The position numbers and the translations under genes are program-made. A model generated the notes under the pieces. That model was not told the origin of the DNA. It did no database searches and saw only the letters and a list, made by a program, of their open reading frames with translations. A stretch of DNA of 64,000 nucleotides from Cannabis sativa (lineage: Eukaryota > Streptophyta > Magnoliopsida > Rosales > Cannabaceae): contig NC_083603.1 of NCBI RefSeq assembly GCF_029168945.1, forward strand, positions 33,391,396-33,455,395, given 5' to 3'. How positions within the stretch are numbered: the stretch's first letter is position 1; each line of letters opens with the position of its first letter. This document shows positions 22,782-35,066 of this stretch, piece after piece.

Positions 22782-24727
22782 TGTTGGAAATATATTTTAC
22801 CAGGAACTTAGATCTACTCACAAGTATGTTGATTTAACAACCTAAAATTGAACTTCTAAAACGATGAACTAAACACATAAAAGTTAAGAATAACTTACAG
22901 TGATGGCAGCGGAATTAAGTGTCTCCTTCCACTCAGATCTCTAACCCTTGATTCCTATCTGTAGCAGAGTATAATCAAGATCTGAGCCCGAAAATTCTTC
23001 AATTGGACGTGATCCTTCACAGTCTTCCAAACTATGATTGAGGCACTGAGTGATGTGTGTGGGCACTTCTCTCTCACTAGGATTTTCGAAATTCTCTCTT
23101 GTTTTCTCTCTTGATTTCGTGTATAGTGATTGCACACAAAGACCTTGCAAAAGCATACCAAGAGTAGAGAGAGGGGGCGGGTATAAATAGGAAAAGGGAA
23201 GAGCACAACTTTCCAAATAAACAGTTTCCTCTTTTACTGTGTAATTGATTAACTGCCTTATTTAGTGTGATCCACCACTTTCCTATTTAGGATAGGCTTT
23301 GATTAGCAATTACATGACAATTTAAATTGAAAATAATAATTGGGAAACATGCAAAGGGTGGCCGACCATGGTGTGTACGGGCCTCACCGGAATTTTGAAG
23401 TTTCCTCAATTTTATTTCTATTTCTCTAAAAATGCAATTTTTCCAATTCTAATCTTTTAAATGCCAAAACTAATTATTTAATAACTAAAATAGATTATTA
23501 AACAATATTTCCATTTAAAATAATTATTAATTAGACATGCAAAGTCTCTTAATTAATAATTAAACCTAGAAACCCTTTTATTTACAATTTCATCCTTCAA
23601 CTGTGAGAATTCACAAATTAGACATAGTCTAACTCTTAGAATTACAATTGATTAATCATAAATCAATTATAGAGTCTTACAAACAGTATAGTCTCAACTA
23701 GAATGGGGACCATGGATCTATATGCTGAGCTTCCAATAAGTTTAACCGATTTACCAAGTAAATCCCTAACTTATTAATTCCTTGTTGAATCCACTCTTAG
23801 AACTTGGAATTGCACTCTCAGACTTATATAGAGCATATCATATGTTTCACGATATCAATATGCTATCTCATTTCACCATTGTTATAATCTTAATGTGATT
23901 TAGAGATCCTCTCTATATAGATGATTTACATCGAGATGGGACCAATTTACCGTTTACACCCCTCAATGTATTTTTCCCCTTTGAACACTTAGTTACCTGT
24001 AAATGATGTTTTAGTGATCTAATATATAGTCACTGAAACAAGAGCTCATCCATTTACTTCTATTTAACTAAGCTCAAAGGGAATCATCACTTTACTTCTA
24101 TACACCAGTAGAAGCTATAGATTTCCATATTTATGTTCAGCACTCCCACTCACTTATGCTATCATGTTCCCAAAATATATGTATCACCCTGACCCAAAAG
24201 TAGGCTTAACTAATAAATCAAAGAACATGAATGGCACTCCTGAGATTGAGCCTAAGCATATCAGGATTTAGATTCTCTTAATCTAAGATCAACTTCTAAC
24301 ATTGACTTGGAAAGATACAACGGTAAGTTTACAATATCTTTGACCAAGTTCAATATCGGTCCAGTCCAATGTATACTCCATACATTCAAAACTAGTATAC
24401 TTTGCCAATGTTCTGGAAAAAACATAACACTTACTCCAAGTGTAAGTATACTTCATCGCTGATTATCACATCAGTGTAAATCCAAAACACTGATGAACAG
24501 GGACCAAATCTTTTGAATCATATAATCATAATCACATTCCACTGTATTGACAATGCTGTAATTATGAATAACTATATGTTCTGGATTTAACTGATTTTGT
24601 GCATATATCAAGTATATATATTAAACCATAAACATGTAACATACATGTAATCATAAATCACTTCAAAATTCTATATTGATAACTAATCAGATTGAAATGG
24701 GTTTTATTTAGGGCACAAAACCCAACA
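22782..24727 (-). mobile_element. element B 5' LTR
   Basis: Complete 1946-bp minus-oriented LTR, TGTTGGAAATATATTTTACC to GGGCACAAAACCCAACA on the plus strand, adjoining the primer binding site. It is the partner of the truncated LTR at 15371-16670. On its right it directly touches a plus-oriented LTR fragment. Confidence 0.92.
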
Positions 24728-25347
24728 CATGGTCCCCATTCTAGTTGAGAACATAGTGCTTGTAAGACTCAATAATTGATTTGTGATTAATCAATTATAA
24801 TTCTAAAGTTAGACTATGTCTAATTTGTGAATTTTCACTAAGCAAAGGCGAAATTGTAAAGAAAAGAGATTCTAGGTTTATTTATTTATTAATAGACTTT
24901 ATATGTCTAATTAATAATTAAATTAAATGACAATATTATTTAATAATCTATTTTAGTTATTAAATAATTAGTTTTGGCATTTAAATGGTTAGAATTGGAA
25001 AATTGGCATTTTTTGAGAAAATAGAAATAAAATTTGTGAAAACTGCAAAAACCAAGTGGGGCCCATTACACACCATTGCTGGCCACTTAAAGTGGTTTTT
25101 CTAATTGATATTTTCATTATTTTAATGCCAAATAATTCCTAACCTAAACCTAGTAGTTACCGATAAATAGAAAGTGATGGCTCAGTCAAAACATACTACT
25201 TTTCAAAAAAACAATTTTTCAGAAAAACTGAGCCTTCCCTTTTCTATTCCTTGGCCGAACCTCTCTCTCTCTTTTCTTCTTCTAAATTTTGAACCTTAGT
25301 GATAGAGTAAGTGCCCACACACAGCAAGTGGTAACTCAATCATAGAT
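24728..25347 (+). mobile_element. internal LTR fragment, plus orientation
   Basis: About 620 bp starting CATGGTCCCC, matching the central to 3' part of the 1.9-kb LTR (TATA-like GATAAATAG near 25162). It is a direct repeat of 26227-26846. It lacks both LTR ends. Confidence 0.85.
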
Positions 25348-27092
25348 TAAAATCAGTTAAATCCAGATCATATGTTCATTCACAATTACAGTATCGTCAA
25401 CACAGTGGAATGTGATTGTGATCATATGAATCAAAAGACTAAGTCCCTGTTTCATCAGTGTTTTGGATTTATACTAATGTGATAATCAGCGATGATGTAT
25501 ACTTACACTTGGAGTAACTGTTATGTTCTTTCCAGGACATTAGTAAAGTATACTAGTTTCGAATGTATGGAGTATACATTGGACTGGACCGATATTGCAA
25601 CTTAGTTAAGATATTACAAACTTACCGTTATATCTTTCCAAGTCAATATCAGTAGTTGATCTTAAGATTAAAAGAATGTAAATCCTGATATGCTTAGGCT
25701 CAACTCAGGAGTCCTATTCATGTTCTTTGATTTATTAGTTAAGCCTACTTTTGGGTCAGGGTGATACGTATATTTTGGGAACATGATAGTATGATTGAGT
25801 GGGAGTGCTGAACATAAATATGGAATCTATAGCTTCTACTGGTGTATAAAAGTCAAGTGATGATTCCCTTCGAGCTTAGCAAATAGAAGTAAATGGATGA
25901 GCTCTTGTTTAAGTGACTAATTCTTAGATCACTAAACATCATTTACAGGTAGCTAAGTGTTTTAAGGGGCAAAATACATTAAGGGGTGAGAACGGTAAAA
26001 TTATCCCATCTCGATGTAAATCATCTATATAGAGGATCTTTGATCACAATAAGATTTTAACAATGGTTAAATGAGATAGCATATCTATATCGTGGAACAT
26101 ATAATATGCTCTATATAAGTCTGAGAGTGCAATTCTAAGTTCTAAGAGTGGATTCAACGAAGAATTAATAAGTAGGAATTTACTTAGTAAATTCGGTTCA
26201 CTTATTGGAAGCTCAGCATATAGATCCATGGTCCCCATTCTAGTTGAGAACATACTGCTTGTGAGACTCAATAATTGATTTGTGATTAATCAATTATAAT
26301 TCTAAAGTTAGACTATGTCTAATTTGTGAATTTTCACTAAGCAAGGGCGAAATTGTAAAGAAAAGAGATTCTAGGTTTATTTATTTATTAATAGACTTTA
26401 TATGTCTAATTAATAATTAAATTAAATGACAATATTATTTAATAATCTATTTTAGTTATTAAATAATTAGTTTTGGCATTTAAATGGTTAGAATTGGAAA
26501 ATTGACGTTTTTTGAGAAAATAGAAATAAAATTTGTGAAAACTGCAAAAAACAAGTGGGGCCCATTACACACCATGGCCGGCCACTTAAAGTGGTTTTTC
26601 AAATTGATATTTTCATTATTTTAATGCCAAATAATTCCTAACCTAAACCTAGTAGTTGCCGATAAATAGAAAGTGATGGCTCAGGCAAAACATACTACTT
26701 TTCAGAAAAACAATTTTTCAGAAAAACTGAGCCTTGCCTTTTCTATTCCTTGGCCGAACCTCTCTCTCTCTTTTCTTCTTCTAAATTTCGAACCTTAGTG
26801 ATAGAGTAAGTGCCCACACACAGCAAGTGGTAACTCAATCATAGATTGGAAGACTGTGAAGGATCACACACAAAGAGAAGGACATTCGGGCTCAGATCTT
26901 GATAATACTCTGCGACAGAAAGGATACAAGGGTTAGAGGTCTGAATGGAATGAGACATTAATTCCGCTGCGTCAATGTAAGGTTTTCTTAACTTTATATG
27001 TTTTTATTTTATTGTTTTAGAAAGTTCATATTTAGGGTGTTAAACAACATACTTGTGAGTAGATCTAAGATCCTGGTAAAATAATTCCAACA
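25348..27092 (+). mobile_element. 5'-truncated Copia LTR, plus orientation
   Basis: About 1745 bp of LTR lacking the first 150 bp or so, ending in the normal ...AATTCCAACA. It resembles the LTR of element A in reverse complement. It is followed directly by leader sequence with no primer binding site, so an internal deletion or rearrangement lies at 27092/27093. Confidence 0.82.
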
Positions 27093-28375
27093 CATTTGCC
27101 TTATTTAAATAACTATAATAGGTTAATTACACTAGTTTAACCTAATAAAATTGATTAGCAACATTAATAATTTTCAAATATATGAAATTAATTTTTTATC
27201 AGATTATTTTAAAATTAATTTAAGAAAAACACACTTAGTTTAATGAAATTAATTCAAGATAAACTATATGTATTTTTCTGTATTTAATTAAATAAAAGAA
27301 GTTATAACTAATTAGATTCTTCTAGATACTTAATTATTTGTATTTTTATAGACTATATATTTAAGTTGAAAATTGATTTTGGATCAACTTAAATTAGAAT
27401 ATTTTGATATTAATAATTAAGTAGAATTTTCTAAGAAATTAGTTATTCAGATATTCTTTAAAATTATTTTAAAGTTGAAAATTTGTTAATTTTGGATCAA
27501 CTTAAATAGGGATACTTTTTCAAATTAAGGTGATTAGTTCTAGATACTTAATTTGATATTTAATTAATTTTAGAAAATTATTTAAGTTGAAAATTTATTT
27601 ATTTTAAGACAACTTAAATAAGATATTTTTTTAGGAATTTATTTTATTATATTTTATATAATTTCGAATTAATATATATATTTAGATATTTAAAATTTAA
27701 TTTTAAAAATTAAATTAAAGTTGAAAATTATTTTTTAAATTAATTTTAGACCAATTTCAATTAAGTAATTTTCATAATTAAAATATATGTATTAAAATAA
27801 ATAATTAATTAAAAATACATTATTTAAATAATGAACTTTAATAAAAGAGATATTAGATCTCCATTGTTGGTCTTCCATGGTTAATTATTTCAATATAACC
27901 TTGAGATGCTAGACTTCGTCCCCCTTATAAATAGTTATTCGTTGAAGCATTTAACACCGTAAGATATCGTATGATAAGTATTTTGTAAGTTTTTATTTCT
28001 ATTAGACTCTCCCCTACGATGACGACTTAAAAATAAACTTACAGAGTATGAAACAATGGTGGAAGCTCATAAAATAAGAATAACATTGACTCTCGCCTAC
28101 CGGGACAACGTTGGATTCTTATTTTGATTGAATAAAAAGGTTGCTAAAATGGTGTCCATTTTAAATGAGCTGACTACTCTATTCAACTAATGTTATCTTT
28201 GATTCTCACCTACCGGGACACTGTATTTCATTATGTTGGAAACCTTGGAAAATAATTAATATGTTTATTTTGGTGTTTTTGCAAACATGTTTTCTTACTT
28301 GTTATTTTATGAACTTGTGTATGAATTTAATTGAACCAATAATTTATTTCTGTTATTGATATTTGTAGTGTCAAA
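27093..28375 (+). other. partial leader of Copia element C
   Basis: It begins CATTTGCCTTATTTAAATA, which in element D is the right edge of the conserved leader block (43451 onwards). It contains four inverted-repeat units at about 27361, 27472, 27582 and 27717 (TTAAGTTG...CAACTTAA type). Two CTCTCGCC boxes follow (28086-28107 and 28198-28220, the second changed to TCTCACC). Confidence 0.75.
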
Positions 28376-31300
28376 ATGTACAACCCACACCCAAATCCTC
28401 TTTTAGTATATGCCTTTACAAATGAACTCCAAAGTGTGAAGATGACTCCTGGTCAGAGTATCACTTCACACTTGCTCATGATGAACATGAAATTCCAGAA
28501 ATCAGCTATGTTGGGAATTGTTTTATCTAGAGAGCAAAGAGTTCATTTTTTTCTCAATAACTTATCACTTGAGTTTAACCAATGTGTTGTATCTTTTATG
28601 ATTAACAATTGGAACTCCTCCGACATAGATAAGTTGGACGCTGAATTGCGTGCTTATGAACAAATATTGTCACTTGCATGGAGGTCCTTCTCCAGTAATA
28701 CAGATAAGGGCAAAAAGAAAGCTGAAGATATTGAGAATGATTCCTCCGACAATCCTACTATTTCAGGCCCAGTTGAGAAAAATAGAGAAAGTGATTCCAC
28801 TATCTCAGATTATCTTTCACAACAGATTGAACCAGCAATAAGCACAATCCAAGAACAGATAAGCAGACATATTATTCAATGTTCTAATTTTGAATAGAAG
28901 GGACATTTTAAATTTAAACGTCCTAAATTTCTCAACACTAAGAACAATGGTAATGCTTTAGTTTTTGAATCATGTGTTTTAGAGAATGACAAATCCATCT
29001 GGATTGTTGATTCTAGATCTACTAACCATGTCTGTTGTTCATTGCAGTTGCTTGAACATTGGAATAATTTAATATTCAGAGAATTGAAACTTAAAGTTGG
29101 TAATGGCGAAATGGCATCGGTTAGAGCTAAAGGAAAAGCAAAACTCAAGTTTCAGAATAGAATTTTAAATTTAGACAATACTTTGTTTATTCTAAATTTC
29201 AGTAGAAACTTGATTTCTATTTCATGTTTACAGTTGCAACAATATAAATTGAATTTTTTGAATTCTGGTTCTATCATTTCTCGAAATGACATTCAAATTT
29301 TGTGTTGAATCTATGGAACAAAGGCCTTATGTTCTTAGACCAGATGAATCATTTGCGCTTAATAACAAACTATTTAAGAAAGCTAAACTTAGAAACCACA
29401 AAAAGCAAAAGATCGATAATGAAGATGAAATATATCTATGACACTTACGTCTTGGTCATAGGCTATAATAGACTTCACGGGTTAACCAAAGTTGGTCCAT
29501 TGAAAAACGTCACCTTAGGTGAATTTCCAGTTTGTGAGTCTTACCTAGAAGGCAAAAGAGAAAACATTCTTTCTCTGCAAAGGGAGAGTGTGCCAAAGAA
29601 CCACTAGGTATAGTGCATTCAGATCTTTGTGGACCACTGAATGTCAAAGCTAGAGATTGTTATGAGTACTTTATCTCTTTCATTGACGATTACTCTAGAT
29701 ATGGTCATATTTAACTTATGCATAAGAAATCTAAAACGTTTGAGAAGTTTCAGGAATTTCTAGCATTGGCTCAAAACTAATTGGGTAAAACTTTAAAGAT
29801 CTTGCGAACTGATAAGAGTGAAGAATATATGGATATGCAGTTCAAAGATCATTTAATTGAACTTGGAATTGAATCCCAACTAACTGCCACTAACACTCCA
29901 CAACAAAATGAAATTGCAGAAAGAAGAAATTGCACGCTTTTGGAAATGGTTAGGTCCATGCTTAGTTATTCAACTCTACTTATGTCCTTCTGGGGATATG
30001 CTATTCAGATGGCAACTGGCATTTTAAATGTTGTTCCATCTAAATCAGTCCTTAAGATACCTTTAGAATTATGAAATGGTGGTACACCCAGTTTACGTCA
30101 TTACAGAATACGATGGTGCCCTCTCATGTCTTAAGAAAGAAAGATGGCAAGCTAGAAAAGCGAACTGAAGTTTGCATGTTTATTTGAAATTCTAAGGATA
30201 CTAGGAGTGGACAATTTTATAATAGCAAGGTTGATAAAGTGTTCATTTCCACAAACACCACTTTCCTTGAAGATGACTATATCAAGAACTTCAAGCCGCA
30301 AAGTAAAGTAGTATTGGAGGAAATACTTTCAAATATAACTCCAACCAATGTTCCATCGTCTTCTACTCAAGTAGTGGATATTCCCACTCCCTCGGTTGAA
30401 CCTTTGCAAGTTGATACAACCGAGAAATCTACCACTAATGTTCCTATTCAGAAGGTCACGACTCCTCGACGTAATGAAAGGGTTTCCACAGAACCAGCTC
30501 GTTATGGATTAGATGGTGAAATCAATATGGTTGTTGAAGACGGTATTGATGACGATCCATTAACCTATAAACAAGCAATGGCAAGTCCAGAACAGAAACA
30601 AGGGTCAGCCGACATGAATTCAAAAATAGATTCCATGAAAAAGAACAAAGTTTGGGAATACGTAGACGCACTTGATGATTATCATCCAATTGGATGTAAG
30701 TGGGTCTACAGGAAGAAAAGAGGTGTTGGTGGCGAAGTCAAAACTTTTAAAGCTAAATTTGTCGCTAAGGGTTATACCCAAAGGGAAGGTGTGGACTATG
30801 AAGATACTTTTAAGCCAGATGCCATGCTCAAATCCATCAAAAAATTTCTCTCCATAGCTACTGCTTTTGATTATGAAATTTGGCAAATGGATGTCAAGAC
30901 AACTTTCCTTAACGAAATTCTTGAAGAAACTATCTATATAGAGCATCAAGAAGGTTATAAGCTTTCAGAGCAGGAAGAGAAAGTTTACAAACTAAATAGG
31001 TCCATTTATAGACTCAACCAAGCTTCTCGCTCCTAGAACAAAAGCTTTGATAAAATAATCAAAACCTACGACTTTCACCAAAACGATGATGAACCTTGTG
31101 TTTACCAACTCAAGGATAATCAAGTGGTAGTATTCCTAGTCCTTTATGTTGATGATATTTTGATTATCGAAAGCAATATCAAGAAAATGACTGACATCAA
31201 GGAACAGCTTGACACTCAATTTGAAATGAAAGATTTGGGTGAAGCTGCTTATGTTCTTGGTATTCAAATCATCAGAAACTGGAAGAACAGATCCCTTGCT

Positions 31301-32107
31301 CTCTCTCAAACAACTTATATTGATAAGGTGCTAGAGAGATTCTCAATGACAAACACCAAAGGGGCAGTGAAGCCTTCTAGACCTGGCATTCGTCTATCTA
31401 AGGAACAGTGTCCCACTAATCCTCAAAAGATAGAAGACATGAGAAGGGTTCCTTATGCTTCAGCAGTTGGAAGTCTAATGTATACAATGTTATGCACTAG
31501 ACCCAACATTTGCTAAGTAGTAGGAATTGTGAGCAGGTATCAGACAAATCCAGGAGAGGAACATTGAACTGTAGTTAAGCATATTCTGAAATATTTGAAA
31601 AGCGCTAGGCATTATGTGTTAGTCTACAAGGGTGGTGCTTTAAATCCTGTAGGCTATACTGACTTAGATTTCAAAGCTTGTCTTGATGACAGAAAGTCTA
31701 CATCTCGGATGGTATTTACTCTTGGGGGTGGAGCAGTTGTTTGGAGAAGTGCTAAGGAAACTGCAACATTAGACTCTACCATGGAGGCCAAATACATAGT
31801 TGTCGCTGAGGCTGCTAAAGAACTAGTCTGGCTAAGAAAGTTCTTCTCAGGACTTGGTGTTGTTCCTGGAATGGAAAAACTGCTGGTTTTACATTATGAC
31901 AACACTGGTGCAATAGCCAACAGTAAAGAGCCTCGAAGCCACAAGAGAAGCAAACACATAGAGAGAAAATAAATCATCAGAGAATATGTGGCAAGAGGGG
32001 ACGTACTGGTGGAGAAAGTTGATACTAAAGACAACTTAGCTGATCCATTCACCAAAGTTTTGACTGTAACTACATTTGAAAAGCAGACTGAATCTAGGAT
32101 TAATTGA
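28376..32107 (+). pseudogene. Copia element C gag-pol relic
   Basis: Single gag-pol unit of a Ty1/Copia element, broken many times. Order: shortened UBN2-type gag (28376-28897); protease with WIVDSRSTNHVC near 29000, where the usual DSG triad reads DSR; integrase near 29600-30074 with VHSDLCGPL, LRTDKSEEY and NEIAERRN, the three acidic catalytic positions being recognisable; reverse transcriptase from about 30540 with CKWVYRKK, WQMDVKTTFLNE and the catalytic YVDDILII near 31146; RNase H with DRKSTSRMVF and STMEAKYIVVAE up to 31972. Stops or shifts occur near 28898, 29306, 29600, 29714, 30074, 31036, 31516, 31566 and 31972. The final frame ends at 32107. This protein order (integrase before RT) defines Copia. 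Lineage within Copia not assigned. Confidence 0.92.
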
Positions 32108-32133
32108 AATGTACTGATTGTTTCATGTTAGTG

Positions 32134-32145
32134 AAAGTGGGAGTT
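32134..32145 (+). other. polypurine tract of element C
   Basis: AAAGTGGGAGTT immediately upstream of TATTGGGCTTTGTGCCC, equivalent in position to the tracts of A, B, D and E. Confidence 0.7.
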
Positions 32146-32245
32146 TATTGGGCTTTGTGCCCGAAACATGAATTCTTAGTTTCATTATTGAATGCTAATT
32201 TCTAGTTTCCATTATATCAAATTGCTTCTATTCTTTTATGGTCAA
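32146..32245 (+). mobile_element. start of element C 3' LTR
   Basis: TATTGGGCTTTGTGCCCGAA resembles the family LTR start TGTTGGGTTTTATGCCC, but the sequence diverges after about 20 bp, so C is a separate subfamily. Only 100 bp are visible before the Helitron. Confidence 0.65.
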
Positions 32246-32257
32246 CTAGTGAACAAA

Positions 32258-32274
32258 GTCGCACTTCGTGCGGC
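32258..32274 (-). other. Helitron 3' terminal hairpin
   Basis: Minus strand GCCGCAC-GAA-GTGCGAC, a 7-bp stem (one G.T pair) with a 3-base loop, 8 bases before the terminal CTAG. Confidence 0.75.
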
Positions 32275-34310
32275 ATGTATAATAATTTTAAAATTTTTAT
32301 TCACTCTAAAAATATTTTTTTTTTTGTTAGGACAACAAAATACAATTTTTTTTTATTACACATAAAAATAATAGAATTACAACTTAATACTAAAAATATT
32401 TTGAATATTAAAAGTACATATAAATAGCAAAAAATCACTAATTTTTCATTTATATATATATTTTCCTTATTAAAGGAGCACCACAATTAAGTTAAACTTT
32501 GTTTCTAATAGAGAATTTAGTCCTTATTTCCTCAATGTATTATTATTATTATTTTTTTTTTTTTTGCATGAATCTATATGTGTATTTTTATAGCAGACCT
32601 TCATATAAAATAAAAATCTATTTGAAAAATATATAAGAGAGAATTATTTATATATATAAAAAATAAAAAATAGTGATCAAGAATACTTACTTTTAATATA
32701 AGATTGATTTGTGTTGTTCTCTATTTATATACATACTACTTTGCATGATTAAAAGTTGAAAAGTATTATTAGAAAATAAATAATTGGAAAAAAGAAAAAA
32801 TTGTAGGAATTTAATGGACAAAGAAATATAAATAGTAGTCAATAAATTTCTCATTGATTTCAGTGAAAATTCAATATGTAAGGGTGATATTGATTTAGTT
32901 AATTGTATAAATGGAGAAGTAGTAAGATCTGAGTATATATTTAATCGAATTGTTATATACTTTTTTTTAATATTATTAAATGAAAAAAATTATAAAAAAA
33001 CCGCAAATTAGGTAAAGTAGAAAATTAAAAGGAGATGAAGTCACCACACTTATTTTTCTTTCAGATTTATGTGTAGATATAAAAATATATAAATAAGTAG
33101 ATCGATTAGAAGACAACTTAAATTAAATATTAATAATTTAAAATTAAGTTTATCAATAACCAAAAAAAATTCTTAAAATAATAATTTTTTAGAAAGTTAA
33201 ATAATTAAAATTAATTAAATTATATATATATATACTATATATATCATTTTCAATATATTAATTATAAATGTAAATTATAAAAAATTAATATAAATGTACT
33301 GTGATGTTTTTTTTTTTTTTATAAAGTTAAATGATTAAAATTAATAAAAAAAATGCTAAAATATTATCTTTAATACATTAATTATATAGTGTAAATTATT
33401 AAAAAAATCAAAAGACATCACTAAAATTAATATAAATATATGTAATTTATTACAAAATAGTTAACATAATAAAAATTTAAAGCTCATGATTGAAGGAGAT
33501 AAATATAATAAAATTTTAATTATTCATTATAAAATTTATAAAAATAAAATTAAAAAAAAATCATATTAACTCTTATATAATCTATTTTTAAGTTTTCTTA
33601 GATATACATATATATATATGTCTATTATAATATATATATATATATATAAATTTTATGGAGAAAGATAGAAATTTATCATTTTAATATACTTTGTAATAAA
33701 AAACTAAATAAAAATCAAATTAATATAGAATTTTAAAGTAGGAAAAATTATTAATAACTTTGTTGCAAAAAAATCTATTAGAGAAGAACTTGATACTTAT
33801 ATATATATATCAAAGTAATATAATTTTTCAAAGAAAGAGAAAAAATTGTCCAATAATTTTATTACAAAATATCTATTGGGGAATAATATATGAATCAATA
33901 GTCTTTTCCAAATAATCTGAAAATATAAAACATCAAAAAATAAGAAAAAGAAAATAATAACTTAAAAAATGAACATACATTACTAAGTAGTGAAAATAAT
34001 TAACATCAAGAATTAAAAAGAAATAAAATTAATATAACAAAAACATCAAAACTATGAGTGGACTTTGTTACCAAAAAATCTATTAAAGAAAAACTTAATC
34101 ATTAATTTGTAATTAAAAACTTTGACAAAAAAATTTGTAATTAAAATAAAATAAAAATAAAAGTAATATAATCTTTCATAGCAAGAGAAAAAATTACCTA
34201 ATAATTTTGCTGCAAAGTATCCATTGGAGAAGAATTTTTCAATGATTGATCTTTTTCGGAATCTGAAAATATAGAACATCAAGAATAAAAAAAAATATAA
34301 CAAAAACTTA

Positions 34311-34343
<33 letters not shown>
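34311..34343. repeat. (TA)n microsatellite
   Basis: Uninterrupted TA dinucleotide run in the Helitron body. Shorter TA runs occur at 33219, 33607 and 33634. Confidence 0.85.
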
Positions 34344-34345
<2 letters not shown>

Positions 34346-35066
34346 CTAAGTAATAAAAATAGATCAACACCAAAAATTAGAAGGAAAAAAAATTAACATA
34401 ACAAAAATTCTATAATTTAACTTGATCTTGGAGACTATATATAAGTTCTTTGTAGTGGAAGAATACAATAATTTTTTTTTAATTAAAGAATACAAATAGT
34501 TTTAATATCATAATAGAATATTAATATACACATAAATAATAATAGTTGCATAAGAATACAAATAGACTTTTTTTTAATTAAAGAATACACATAGTTTTAT
34601 CATAATAATAGGACATTAATATAAATATAAATGATAAGAGCCATACATAAATAATATAAATAATTTTTTTAGTTTAAAGAATACAAATACTTTTAATATA
34701 ATAATAGAAATAAATAAAAAAATTGAGAAAATAGAAAAGGTAAAAGAAAACTATGTGTGATGACAGATGACCAGTTTTTTTTTTCTTTTTCTAGTTATTT
34801 TGTATATTATTATGTATGTTTATAATAATAAAATAGGTGGTAATTATTTTAGAATACTATAAGTCCTTAGTTTGATTTTTTAATGATTTCTTTTAATTTA
34901 GTATACATGGTGATTATTTTAGAAAACTATAGGTCTTTGGTTTCATTTATTTTAATTAGTAGGTATTAAAAAAAATAGAAACTTAGAAAAATAAGTATTT
35001 GAAAAAGAAGAAGGTTAAGCATGCCACATAAACTCCTTAAAACCTTCCTTTATATATATATATTGA

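Larger units (their letters stand above)
32246..35066 (-). mobile_element. non-autonomous Helitron
   Basis: On the minus strand the element starts TCAATATATATATATAAAGG, with AAGGAAGGTTTT and GTTTATGTGGCATG just inside, as in many plant Helitron 5' ends. It ends with a hairpin (32258-32274, GCCGCACGAAGTGCGAC), 8 further bases and CTAG. The flanking bases are A and T, the expected insertion site, and there is no target duplication. The 2.8-kb body is extremely AT-rich, has no Rep/helicase reading frame and contains a (TA)n run at 34311-34343. It would need RepHel protein from elsewhere. Confidence 0.8.

Noticed and set aside
7486..26271. Similar 75-codon open stretches at 7486-7713 and 26044-26271
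   Set aside because: Same LTR segment in two family members, antisense to LTR transcription; conservation is that of the LTR and not of a protein.
34052..34303. 83-codon minus-strand open stretch in the Helitron
   Set aside because: F/Y/K/N-rich product of AT-rich DNA; no Rep or helicase motif.
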